Below, piece by piece: positions 27,953 through 36,470 of a stretch of 64,000 nt of DNA. The notes under the pieces are model-generated. The model was not told the DNA's origin, did not search any database, and saw only the letters and a list, made by a program, of their open reading frames with translations. Position 1 is the stretch's first letter. Each line of letters starts with the position of its first letter. Both the position numbers and the translations under genes were made by a program. The DNA comes from Tamilnaduibacter salinus (GTDB taxonomy: Bacteria; Pseudomonadota; Gammaproteobacteria; Pseudomonadales; Oleiphilaceae), in contig NZ_QEKQ01000002.1 of NCBI RefSeq assembly GCF_003096655.1, positions 310,001 to 374,000 on the forward strand. The letters are read 5' to 3'.

Positions 27953-29686
27953 CTATCCCTGCCCCCCCGGGCTCAGCCGCGGAACATTACGGCCCAGATC
28001 GCTGTTCATCCGGATCAGTGTGCGGGTGCCGGGAATGCCATCCGGTACCAGCCCGGCCTGCTGTTGATACCAACTCACCTGCTCCTCCATGCTGGCTCCC
28101 ATCAACCGGTCGGCCTCATCGCCCGGCGCTTTCCCGGCGATCAATTCCATCAGACTGGCGGTCAACCAGGCCTCGCGGGACGGGCCTGCGCCGTCGGCGC
28201 GATCGGCCTTGTACGGCGGCATCCGCCAGATCACGGTGAAGTCGCCCAACCAGACCGCCTCGACCGCATCGAGAGGTAACGTCTGCTGACGGCTCCCCGC
28301 TCTCAACCGGACCGTGTCCTGCGTCATGGCGGTCGCCGTCAGGTGATGCGTGCGGCCATCGTCCGTAAACACCCGGAGCACGACCGGCCGATCCAGACGC
28401 CGGATGCGCCCCCAGTTGCCCTGCTGGTGAAGACACGACAGACCGCTGGCCTCGGCATGCCGGCATGCGCTGCCATCCCGGTTCTGCTGATAGTCGAGGT
28501 CCCACTCGGCGAGCAGCGTCTGATAGGCCGTGCCCCGGGAGGTTGCGTCATCCGGCAGGGACTGGATCCAGTCCGGCAGTGACCTCTCCGGGCGCTCCGG
28601 TTGTGAGTCCGCCACCGGTGGCCCACTGTTCGAGGCCTCCGTGGATTGACTCTCCGGCGTCGGGCTTTCTGCGATTTCAAGGGCGGGTATCGGTGGCTCT
28701 ACGCGTTCAACGGTGCCGGAGAGAACGTGGGATGACCCAGCCGCAGCCTGCCCTTCCGGCTCCGCCGCGCTCAACATGGACTCCCCGAGATAGCCGAAGA
28801 GCGATGTCGTCAGGACCGCCATCAGCGCGATACCAGCCACTAACGGCCCGATCCGGCGCAGTGCCGTTGATGATCCCCCGGGGGCATCGAGCACTTCCCG
28901 GCCGGCCTGACGGACATGATGCGCTTCCACTTCATGAACGCCTTCCGCGTAAGCTCCCAGTAGCGCGCGATCACAAATCAGATTGATCAGCCGGGGGATA
29001 CCGCCACTCAGACGATAGACAACCTTCAGCGCCCGGTCGGAAAAAAACTCAGAGCGTTGACCGGCAACCCGCAGGCGATAGCGAACGTAGGACGGCAGCT
29101 CTTCCCGACTGATGGCCGCCAGGTGGTATCGCGCCGTGACCCGCTGGGAGAGCTGCCTCAGCTCCTTTCGGCCCAGCATGTCACGGAGTTCCGGCTGCCC
29201 GAGAAGCACAATCTGGAGCAGTTTCTTTTCAGCCGTTTCCAGATTGGTGAGAAGCCGTAGCTGTTCCAGCACATCGGCTGACAGGTTCTGCGCCTCATCG
29301 ATAATCAGAACCGGATGGCGGCCCTCGGCATGGGCCGAAAGAAGGTGCTCGTTGATGGCGTCGATCAGGTCCCGGATCGTGCCATCAGCGGCGTGCTCAA
29401 TCCCGAACTCACGACAGATGCCGGACAGCAGCTCCGGTGCGGAAAGACGGGGATTGAGGATCAGCGCAATGTCCACATGATCAGGGACATTGCCAAGAAA
29501 TCCTCGACAGACGGTGGTTTTACCGGTACCGACTTCCCCGGTGATCACGATGAAACCACCCTGCCCCTGAACCCCATAGAGCAGGTGTGCCAGCGCTTCC
29601 TTATGGCGCTCGCTCAGGTACAGATAGCGGGGATCGGGCGCAATCGAGAACGGCGGTTCCCGAAAGCCGAAGAAGTCATCGTACAT
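27953..29686 (-). CDS. exeA: ExeA-like AAA ATPase with peptidoglycan-binding end
   Basis: 577 residues from ATG 29686, chosen because MYDDFFGFREPPFSIAPDP is the normal ExeA beginning; an in-frame ATG at 29752 would add 22 residues, and neither has a strong ribosome site. The AAA domain shows GEVGTGKTTVCRGFL (Walker A) and VLIIDEAQNLS (Walker B), then SGGIPRLINLICDRAL. A TM lies near residues 270-290, followed by a Ser/Pro-rich periplasmic linker, and the C-terminus has a peptidoglycan-binding module (QQQAGLVPDGIPGTRTLIRM). ExeA and GspB/ExeB form the complex that lets the type II secretin cross the cell wall. Confidence 0.88.
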   Translation of the reverse strand: MYDDFFGFREPPFSIAPDPRYLYLSERHKEALAHLLYGVQGQGGFIVITGEVGTGKTTVCRGFLGNVPDHVDIALILNPRLSAPELLSGICREFGIEHAADGTIRDLIDAINEHLLSAHAEGRHPVLIIDEAQNLSADVLEQLRLLTNLETAEKKLLQIVLLGQPELRDMLGRKELRQLSQRVTARYHLAAISREELPSYVRYRLRVAGQRSEFFSDRALKVVYRLSGGIPRLINLICDRALLGAYAEGVHEVEAHHVRQAGREVLDAPGGSSTALRRIGPLVAGIALMAVLTTSLFGYLGESMLSAAEPEGQAAAGSSHVLSGTVERVEPPIPALEIAESPTPESQSTEASNSGPPVADSQPERPERSLPDWIQSLPDDATSRGTAYQTLLAEWDLDYQQNRDGSACRHAEASGLSCLHQQGNWGRIRRLDRPVVLRVFTDDGRTHHLTATAMTQDTVRLRAGSRQQTLPLDAVEAVWLGDFTVIWRMPPYKADRADGAGPSREAWLTASLMELIAGKAPGDEADRLMGASMEEQVSWYQQQAGLVPDGIPGTRTLIRMNSDLGRNVPRLSPGGQG

Positions 29687-29843
29687 GCGTCGGGTCAGAT
29701 CGAGGTGACGAGAAACAGACCGATGATACCGGGCCCACGACCGCTTTGTCATTAAAGCCGGGTAACGCTCTTCACCCCATCAGAAGGCCGCGTCCGACCA
29801 GCGGCAGGGGTTTTCAGAGGGTCCCTGATGCTCGCCCAGACTC

Positions 29844-30581
29844 CTAGAAGTCCTCAAGCATCAGATCGTCGTCACCCTCAGTGAACGGGTCTTTCTCAAT
29901 TTTTCCATCATTGATGAGGTACTCACGACGCTGGAGGTAGGCGTTCCGAATAAAACTGTAGTCGTCCCCGCCACCAAGGAAGCCCTCCGCCGCAATCAGG
30001 TCCGCCCGGGTATCCACAATCTGAAGGCCCCGCAGGTACCAATGTTCCGGTTCCTCGATGTAGTCCCAGGAGCTGGGCATGACCGCAAATTCCCCGGCCA
30101 GACCGGCCGCATCCCGACCGGTCGACGGTCCGAGGAACGGCAGCATGATGTACGGACCGGAATCCATCCCCCAATAACCCAGTGTCTGACCCAGATCCTC
30201 AGGCCGTTCCGGAATGCCAAACACCGTCGCCACATCAATCAGACCACCCAGGCCAAACGTGGTGTTGTAGGTGAAGCGTCCAACGGCGACAACGGACGAC
30301 TCCAGCTTACCCTGAAGCATACTGTTGAGGAGGTTCTCCGCTTCGCCAAGATTCGCGAACACATTGGTGATCGCCTGATCCACCAGATCCGGCGTCACGA
30401 ACCGATAAGCTTTTGCGACCGGCTTGAGAAACCAGGTATCGACGAACACATTGAACTCATAGACATCCCGGTTCCAGTCTTCATAAGGGTCCTCTTCCGG
30501 CGCATCCTGCGCGTGGAGCGGACCCGCCAGCAGCAGAGCCGTGCTTGCCATCAGCACCGCTCGGGAGATAGCTTGTCTCAT
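29844..30581 (-). CDS. mlaA: MlaA/VacJ family phospholipid-trafficking protein
   Basis: The outer-membrane component of the Mla pathway, which removes phospholipids from the outer leaflet. 245 residues with the family sequence DWNRDVYEFNVFVDTWFLKP, the central FGLGGLIDVATVFGIPE and the late IRNAYLQRREYLINDG. A signal peptide is present (LMASTALLLAGPLHAQDAPE), but it lacks the lipobox cysteine of E. coli MlaA, so the protein is probably not a lipoprotein. A GGAAGGA ribosome site precedes the ATG. The inner-membrane mla genes are not nearby. Confidence 0.92.
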   Translation of the reverse strand: MRQAISRAVLMASTALLLAGPLHAQDAPEEDPYEDWNRDVYEFNVFVDTWFLKPVAKAYRFVTPDLVDQAITNVFANLGEAENLLNSMLQGKLESSVVAVGRFTYNTTFGLGGLIDVATVFGIPERPEDLGQTLGYWGMDSGPYIMLPFLGPSTGRDAAGLAGEFAVMPSSWDYIEEPEHWYLRGLQIVDTRADLIAAEGFLGGGDDYSFIRNAYLQRREYLINDGKIEKDPFTEGDDDLMLEDF

Positions 30582-30675
30582 GAAATCCTTCCGTGATTGA
30601 CCTCAGGTTGGAATGGACGACAATACGGTGCCGATTGGTTCAGTCGATTCCATTGTCGCTTATCAGGAGTCCTCA

Positions 30676-31083
30676 ATGTCCGAGTTTGGCAATCTCGTCC
30701 ACACCCTCACCCTGTCGCTGAGATGGGGAGACCAGGATTCATACGGCCACGCGAACAATACGGTTTTTTTCCGGTTTTTTGAAGAAGCGCGAATCACATG
30801 GCTCTCGGAAGCCGGCCTGAACACGCAGGCCGAAGGGACGGGGCCGATCATCATCAAGACCAGCGCCACGTTTCTCAGGGAGCTCAACTACCCCGCCAAC
30901 GTGACCATCGAAACCTACGCGGGTAAAGCCGGCCGGACCAGCCTGGAGACCTGGCACCGAGTTCTCGATGCGGATTCCGGCGATCAGTATGGTGAAGGCG
31001 ACGCCAAGATCGTGTGGTTTGACCACGAGACGCGGAGGTCCTGCCCCTTGCCGGACGAGCTCCGGAAACTGGCGGCGGAATAA
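30676..31083 (+). CDS. acyl-CoA thioesterase, 4HBT hotdog fold (YbgC/FadM type)
   Basis: 135 residues from ATG 30676, chosen for the AGGAG located 8 bases upstream; an in-frame ATG at 30613 would add 21 residues without family character. The catalytic-region signature RWGDQDSYGHANNTVFFRFF contains the Asp of this hotdog thioesterase clan. It likely hydrolyses acyl-CoA; chain length cannot be told. It is divergent from mlaA and followed at once by a heptamer repeat array. Confidence 0.87.
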   Translation: MSEFGNLVHTLTLSLRWGDQDSYGHANNTVFFRFFEEARITWLSEAGLNTQAEGTGPIIIKTSATFLRELNYPANVTIETYAGKAGRTSLETWHRVLDADSGDQYGEGDAKIVWFDHETRRSCPLPDELRKLAAE

Positions 31084-31084
31084 G

Positions 31085-31236
31085 AGTCGCAAGTCGCAAG
31101 TCGCAAGTCGCAAGTCGCAAGTCGCAAGTGTCAGTCTGGCGGGTCCGCTTGACGGCTTGTCGTGCGTTTTGTCACAACCCGTTTCGTTCCTTTCGAGAGC
31201 TTACTCTGAACGGCGCTCACTTGCTTCTTGCGACTT
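31085..31236. repeat. heptamer tandem repeat array with a distal inverted copy
   Basis: Six perfect copies of AGTCGCA run from 31085 to 31126, starting one base after the thioesterase stop codon. About 100 bases later CTTGCGACTT at 31227-31236 is the exact reverse complement of the repeat AAGTCGCAAG, so the array and this site bracket the unit 31085-31236. The layout resembles the arms of the element at 19735-19917, though the sequence differs. The array lies between two convergent genes. The spaces are far too short for a CRISPR. Confidence 0.9.
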
Positions 31237-31256
31237 GCCACTTTCGACCCGGCGAC

Positions 31257-32378
31257 TCACCGCTTCTTGACCACCACATTCCCGATCGAGTAACCCGCAC
31301 CGAACGAGCAGATAACGCCCATATCGCCGCTGGTCAGGTCCGACTGGTGGAGGTGAAAGGCGATGATCGAGCCCGCCGAACTGGTGTTGGCGTATTCGTC
31401 CAGGATCACCGGCGCTTCCTCGGTGGTCGCGTCACGGCCCAGGATGCGCTTCGCGATAAGCTGATTCATGTTCAGGTTGGCCTGGTGCAGCCACATGCGA
31501 CGCAGCGCCGAGGCCTCAAGAGACAGGGCATCCAGATGGCTGTGGATGGTTTCGGCCACCAGCGGTGAGACTTCCTTGAACACCTTCCGCCCGTTCTGCA
31601 CAAACAGTTTGTCCGGCTGGCCGATGCCGTCCTCATCCGCGCGGTTCAGGAAGCCGAAATTATTGCGGATATTATTGGAGAACTTCGTCTTGAGACGGGT
31701 GCCCAGAATGTCAAAGCCCTGCCCCGGCTCAACGCGGTCTTCCGACTCCACCAGTAGTGCCGTGCAGGCATCGCCGAAGATGAAGTGACTGTCCCGGTCC
31801 CGGAAGTTCAGGTGGCCGGAACAAATCTCAGGGCTGACCACCAGCACGCTTCTGGCCGCACCGGAGATGATCGCCGAGGACGCCGCCTGGAGGCCAAAGG
31901 TGGCCGAACTGCAGGCCACGTTCATATCGTAGGCAAAGCCGTCGATGCCAAGCGCTTCCTGAACCTCCACCGAAATGGCGGGGTACGGTCGCTGCATGTT
32001 GGAACAGGCCACAATCACGGCATCCACGTCACTCGCCGATCGACCGGCGGCTTCCAGAGCCTGATTCGCGGCATCCACCGACATCTCGCACTGGACACTG
32101 GGCTCATCGTTGGCCCGCTCCGGGATATGAGGGCACAGCCGTTCCGGGTCCAGGATGCCGTCACGATCGATCACATGACGGCGCTTGATGCCGGACGCCT
32201 TTTCGATGAATTCCGGTGATGAGGGCTGCAACGCGTCCCGCTCCCCACGCGCGATCTCATCGGCGTGTTGACGGTTATGGCGATCGACATACGCGTTGAA
32301 GGCCTTGACCAGGTCTTCATTGTCGATATAGGCAGGTGGCGTATAGAGCCCAGTGGCGCTGATGACCGCTTTTGTCAC
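31257..32378 (-). CDS. beta-ketoacyl-ACP synthase III (FabH-like)
   Basis: A thiolase-fold condensing enzyme, 373 residues from GTG 32378, which has GGGGGA 6 bases upstream; a GTG four codons earlier is the alternative. The triad is complete: C156 (NVACSSATFG), the His of MWLHQANLNMN and the Asn of YANTSSAGS. The protein is longer than E. coli FabH because of an insertion at about residues 25-75. It resembles the P. aeruginosa PA3286-type enzyme, which feeds acyl-CoA from degradation into fatty acid synthesis. That role is an inference, but the nearby thioesterase, fadD and MaoC genes fit it. Confidence 0.87.
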   Translation of the reverse strand: MTKAVISATGLYTPPAYIDNEDLVKAFNAYVDRHNRQHADEIARGERDALQPSSPEFIEKASGIKRRHVIDRDGILDPERLCPHIPERANDEPSVQCEMSVDAANQALEAAGRSASDVDAVIVACSNMQRPYPAISVEVQEALGIDGFAYDMNVACSSATFGLQAASSAIISGAARSVLVVSPEICSGHLNFRDRDSHFIFGDACTALLVESEDRVEPGQGFDILGTRLKTKFSNNIRNNFGFLNRADEDGIGQPDKLFVQNGRKVFKEVSPLVAETIHSHLDALSLEASALRRMWLHQANLNMNQLIAKRILGRDATTEEAPVILDEYANTSSAGSIIAFHLHQSDLTSGDMGVICSFGAGYSIGNVVVKKR

Positions 32379-32464
32379 GAAGTCCCCCACAATGTCAGTG
32401 AAACGTCACGGCGTTTGCACCAAAGCGTAACACAACGCACCGGGCTTGGCCGCTCGCCAAAAGT

Positions 32465-35400
32465 CTACTGTCGAACCCGCTCCCACTGGCGCTCGAGGCG
32501 CTTAACCGATACCGGTACCGCGGTTCCCAACTGCTGGGCGAACCAGGAGACGCGGAACTCCTCAAGCATCCAGCGGTAATGGGTCAGTTCCGGGTCCCGG
32601 GTGCCCTGCTTGCGGTGATTCTCCAGGCGTGTGGCGTAACGGGACCAGAGCCCCTCGAACTGGTGCAGGAACTCCCGCTCATGCCCCATTTCCCGGGGCA
32701 TCTTTTCGAGCCGGATGTCCGCCGCCTCCAGGTAGCGCGGAAAGCACGCCCACCACTCGTCTGGCGTCTGGACCAGAAATCCCGGAAAAACAAGTTGGTT
32801 CAGCTGAAACTTCAAGTCCGCCATGCTGTTGGCCATGGACAGCGGGATCTTGCCCTTCAGGGACTTCATCAGCTGATTGTGCGCTTTCATCATGCGGTGC
32901 AACCGCTCGGCACGCTCTTCCAGCGCGGGCACAAAGTCGCCCCGCCCCTGTTCGAGCACTTGCTCGAAGGCCTGTTGGTCCCGTGGCACGGCCCCGGAGA
33001 GAAAATGCGCCATGGCCCCTGCCAGCAGAAAGTCATCGTAGAGCTCACGCGCCTGGCCCAACGGCGCAAACAACAGCGCGGCTTCTTTCAATGCCGGAAA
33101 GGTTCGACCGGGGTCCGACAGGGTGTTGCCCATCCGGTTGAGAACCAGCCGGGCGACCGCCTGCCGATGGCTGTCACCGGCGGCCACGGGATCGAGAAAG
33201 CGGGTCGGACGGACGGCCCTCCCTTCATCCTCCAGCGCTGGCCAGACCTGGATTTCCATGCCGTGTTTCCGGGTCGTTTCGGACTCGGGCATGGCCCCGA
33301 ACGCCCAGTCGGTCGCTGCGGATACCGTCTCCGCCCGGTCATCCTGCGGCGCATCCGCCAGTGCCTTTTCCGCCCGTTCATCCAGGCGTCCCTGCAACTC
33401 GGTCAGATTACGGCCTTCTGCAACCGTTTCCTCGCGGTCGTCCACGACGCGGATGTTCATACGCAGGTGATTCGGCAACTCCGTGGCGGGCCAGTCATCC
33501 GGGCGGATCGTGACGCCGGTCATTCGGCGCAACTGATCGGCCAGCTTTTCCGTCAGCGGTTCATTGCTCGGAGAGAGATTCTCGAGCGCGGCGTCCACGA
33601 AGTCCGGCACCGGCACAAACTGTCGCCGCAGGGACTTGGGCAACCCTTTGATGAGGTGAATGCATTTTTCTCGGAGCAGCCCCGGCACCAGCCACTCCAC
33701 GCGATTGGAAGGCACCTGTTTCAGCGCCATGAGCGGGACGCGAAGCGTTACCCCATCGTCCTGTCCGGTCGGATTGAACTGATAGTCCAGCGGGTAGCGT
33801 ACGCCCTCCCACTCCAGTTCATCGGGATAGGCATCATGCAGCCCTTCCTCCGGCTCGCGCTGAAGGATGTCCGCCTCGGTCAGCTCCAGCTGCGCCAGAG
33901 CGTCCTGATCCAGGGTTTTCCACCACTTCTCAAAGTGAGCCCCGCTGACAATCGACTCTGGCAGGCGCTCGTCGTAGAACGCCACCAGCGTCTCCTCATC
34001 CACCAACAGGTCGCGCCGGCGGGTCTTGCGTTCCAGATCCTCGACGGACTCCAGGCGCTCCTGATTGACCTGAATGAACGGCGCCCTGGTGTCGTAATCG
34101 CCCTCCACCAACGCCCGCCGGATGAACAGGTGCCGGGATTCCACCGGGTCGATCCGGGCGTAGCTGATCCGGCGGCGCGGCACCACGTCCAGCCCATACA
34201 GCGACACGCGCTCATACCCCACGACCTGGGCCCGCTTGCGCTCCCAATGGGGCTCAAAGTAGTGGCGGCGGACGACATGCCCGGCCAGCGGCTCGACCCA
34301 CTCCGGCTCGATCCGCGCAATCATCCGGGCAAACACCCGGCTGGTTTCCACAATTTCACCGGCGACAATCCATTTTGGCGGTTTTTTCGCCACCTTGGAG
34401 CCGGGAAACAGCATAACCTTGCGATTGCGGGTCGCCAGGTATTCGCGCTTTTCATACTTCATGGCCACCTGGCCCAGCAGCCCCGCCAGAACCGCCTTGT
34501 GGATGGCCGGGTAAGAGGCATTTTCGGACGCGCCTTCCGGCATCAATTTCTGTTCTCTGCAGAGCAAAGTCAGTTGACGGTGAATGTCCCGCCACTCGCG
34601 CATGCGCATGTAAGACAGGAAATTCCGCTGACACCACTTGCGGAGCTGATTCTGGGACAACGCCTGGCGCTGTTCTTCGTGGGCATGCCAGACGTTGAGC
34701 AGGGTGTTGAAGTCCGACTCCGGATCGTTGAACGGTGCGTGGGCCTGGTCCGCCGCCTGTTGCTTGTCCTGTGGGCGTTCGCGAGGGTCCTGGATGCTCA
34801 GACCGGCGATGATCACCAGCATTTCGGGCAGGCTCCCCTGCTCCGATCCCGCGACCAGCATCCGGGCGAGCCGTGGATCCACCGGCAGCCGTGCCATGGT
34901 CCGGCCCATCCGCGTCAGACGGCGTTTACGGTCTACCGCACCGAGTTCCTCAAGCAGCTTATAACCATCGTTGATCAGCTTGTTTTCCGGTCGCTCGAGG
35001 AAGGGGAAATCCCGAATGTCACCCAGCCCGGAGACCGCCATCTGCAGAATGACCGACGCCAGATTGGTACGAAGGATTTCCGGGTCGGTAAATTCCGGTC
35101 GGCTGACAAAATCATTCTCGTCATAGAGCCGGAAACAAATGCCCGGCGCCACCCGGCCACACCGACCCTTGCGCTGATTGGCGCTGGCTTGGGAGATCGG
35201 CTCCACGGGCAGCCGTTGAATCTTCGAGCGCACGCTGTACCGGCTGATGCGCGCCACGCCGGTGTCGATCACATAGCGAATGCCCGGCACCGTCAGTGAG
35301 GTTTCCGCCACGTTCGTGGACAGCACGATCCGTCGTCCCGGATGCGACTGGAAGACCCGGTTCTGCTCCCGATTGCTTAGCCGGGAATAGAGCGGCAGAA

Positions 35401-36400
35401 CCTCCGTGTGGCGAAGGTCGGCATGACGCAGCTCTTTGCTCAGTTCCCGGATTTCCCGTTCACCCGGCAGGAACACGAGCACGTCACCGGGCGGCTGCTT
35501 CTCCGCCCGCTCATAGTCCTCGATCTCCGACATGACGTCGACGACCGCGTCCGGCCAGCCCTGGTCCCGGTCGTCACCCTCGCCCGCCAACGGACGGTAG
35601 CGCACGTCGACCGGGTAGGTTCTTCCGGAGACCTCCAGCACCGGCGCGTCGTGGAAGAACTGACTGAACCGGTCGACCTCTATCGTGGCTGAGGTAATGA
35701 TGACCTTCAGGTCCGGTCGCCTGGGCAACAGCTTCCGCAGGTAACCCAGCAGGAAATCGATGTTGAGGCTGCGCTCGTGTGCCTCATCAATGATGATCGT
35801 GTCGTACCGGTCGAGAAACCGGTCGTGCTGGATTTCCGACAGCAGGATGCCATCGGTCATCAGTTTGACCAGCGTGTCCGGCGACGAGCGATCCGTAAAC
35901 CGAACCTGGTAACCGATCCGGTTGCCCACCGATTCACCCACCTCCTCGGCGATCCGGTCCGCCACACTACGGGCGGCAATCCGGCGGGGCTGAGTGTGGC
36001 CGATCAGGCCGCGTTGCCCCCGTCCCGCTTCAAGACAGATCTTGGGGATCTGGGTGGTCTTGCCGGAGCCGGTTTCCCCGGCAATGATCACCACCTGATG
36101 ATCGGCAATCACCCGACGGATGTCCTCTACCCGCTCAGAGACGGGCAACACATCCGGATAGCTCAGCGCCGGGACCAAGTCCGCACGTCGTTCACGCTCG
36201 GTTCGCCCCGCCGCCAGCCATTTGCCGATATTGGCCCGATCCTTGTCTCCGGGCTGGCCACGATGGCGGGCCATGCATTTTTTGATGCGCGCGGCCATCG
36301 GCTGACTGATCACCGGCAGCCACTCATCAAGCAATGCCTGGAGCGGTTTTCCGTTCTCGGGGAGGGAATCGGGAAGCTGATTCATGGTCGGCTCGGTCAT
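32465..36400 (-). CDS. hrpA: ATP-dependent RNA helicase HrpA
   Basis: A DEAH-box helicase of 1311 residues, close to the E. coli HrpA length, involved in rescuing stalled or collided ribosomes and in mRNA processing. It has AGETGSGKTTQIPKICLEAG (motif I), IIIDEAHERSLNIDFLLGYL (motif II), TSATIEVDRFSQFFHD (motif III) and QRKGRCGRVAPGICFRLY (motif VI), then HA2/OB regions and the long HrpA-specific C-terminal half. ATG 36400 is used; ATG 36385 is possible. It starts just after the fadD terminator, so it should have its own promoter. Confidence 0.95.
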   Translation of the reverse strand: MTEPTMNQLPDSLPENGKPLQALLDEWLPVISQPMAARIKKCMARHRGQPGDKDRANIGKWLAAGRTERERRADLVPALSYPDVLPVSERVEDIRRVIADHQVVIIAGETGSGKTTQIPKICLEAGRGQRGLIGHTQPRRIAARSVADRIAEEVGESVGNRIGYQVRFTDRSSPDTLVKLMTDGILLSEIQHDRFLDRYDTIIIDEAHERSLNIDFLLGYLRKLLPRRPDLKVIITSATIEVDRFSQFFHDAPVLEVSGRTYPVDVRYRPLAGEGDDRDQGWPDAVVDVMSEIEDYERAEKQPPGDVLVFLPGEREIRELSKELRHADLRHTEVLPLYSRLSNREQNRVFQSHPGRRIVLSTNVAETSLTVPGIRYVIDTGVARISRYSVRSKIQRLPVEPISQASANQRKGRCGRVAPGICFRLYDENDFVSRPEFTDPEILRTNLASVILQMAVSGLGDIRDFPFLERPENKLINDGYKLLEELGAVDRKRRLTRMGRTMARLPVDPRLARMLVAGSEQGSLPEMLVIIAGLSIQDPRERPQDKQQAADQAHAPFNDPESDFNTLLNVWHAHEEQRQALSQNQLRKWCQRNFLSYMRMREWRDIHRQLTLLCREQKLMPEGASENASYPAIHKAVLAGLLGQVAMKYEKREYLATRNRKVMLFPGSKVAKKPPKWIVAGEIVETSRVFARMIARIEPEWVEPLAGHVVRRHYFEPHWERKRAQVVGYERVSLYGLDVVPRRRISYARIDPVESRHLFIRRALVEGDYDTRAPFIQVNQERLESVEDLERKTRRRDLLVDEETLVAFYDERLPESIVSGAHFEKWWKTLDQDALAQLELTEADILQREPEEGLHDAYPDELEWEGVRYPLDYQFNPTGQDDGVTLRVPLMALKQVPSNRVEWLVPGLLREKCIHLIKGLPKSLRRQFVPVPDFVDAALENLSPSNEPLTEKLADQLRRMTGVTIRPDDWPATELPNHLRMNIRVVDDREETVAEGRNLTELQGRLDERAEKALADAPQDDRAETVSAATDWAFGAMPESETTRKHGMEIQVWPALEDEGRAVRPTRFLDPVAAGDSHRQAVARLVLNRMGNTLSDPGRTFPALKEAALLFAPLGQARELYDDFLLAGAMAHFLSGAVPRDQQAFEQVLEQGRGDFVPALEERAERLHRMMKAHNQLMKSLKGKIPLSMANSMADLKFQLNQLVFPGFLVQTPDEWWACFPRYLEAADIRLEKMPREMGHEREFLHQFEGLWSRYATRLENHRKQGTRDPELTHYRWMLEEFRVSWFAQQLGTAVPVSVKRLERQWERVRQ

Positions 36401-36414
36401 ACTCTGAGATCATC

Positions 36415-36447
36415 AAAAAAGCCCCATCCGGCGGCCGGACAGGGCTT
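36415..36447 (-). terminator. rho-independent terminator of fadD
   Basis: On the minus strand AAGCCCTGTCCGG pairs with CCGGATGGGGCTT (two G-U pairs), followed by TTTT. It begins 24 bases after the fadD stop and ends 15 bases before the hrpA start, so it insulates hrpA from fadD. Confidence 0.85.
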
Positions 36448-36470
36448 CTGGGTTCGCGCCGGGAACCGGA

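Noticed and set aside
28018-28239. Plus-strand frames opposite exeA and gspB
   Set aside because: Shadows of the minus-strand genes with no independent support.
31085-31126. Tandem repeats considered as a CRISPR array
   Set aside because: Units are 7 bases with no spacers and no cas genes nearby.
32579-35299. A 906-codon open frame on the plus strand opposite hrpA
   Set aside because: It is the mirror of the high-GC hrpA coding frame, which has clear helicase motifs; the antisense product is Arg/Gln-rich without domains.
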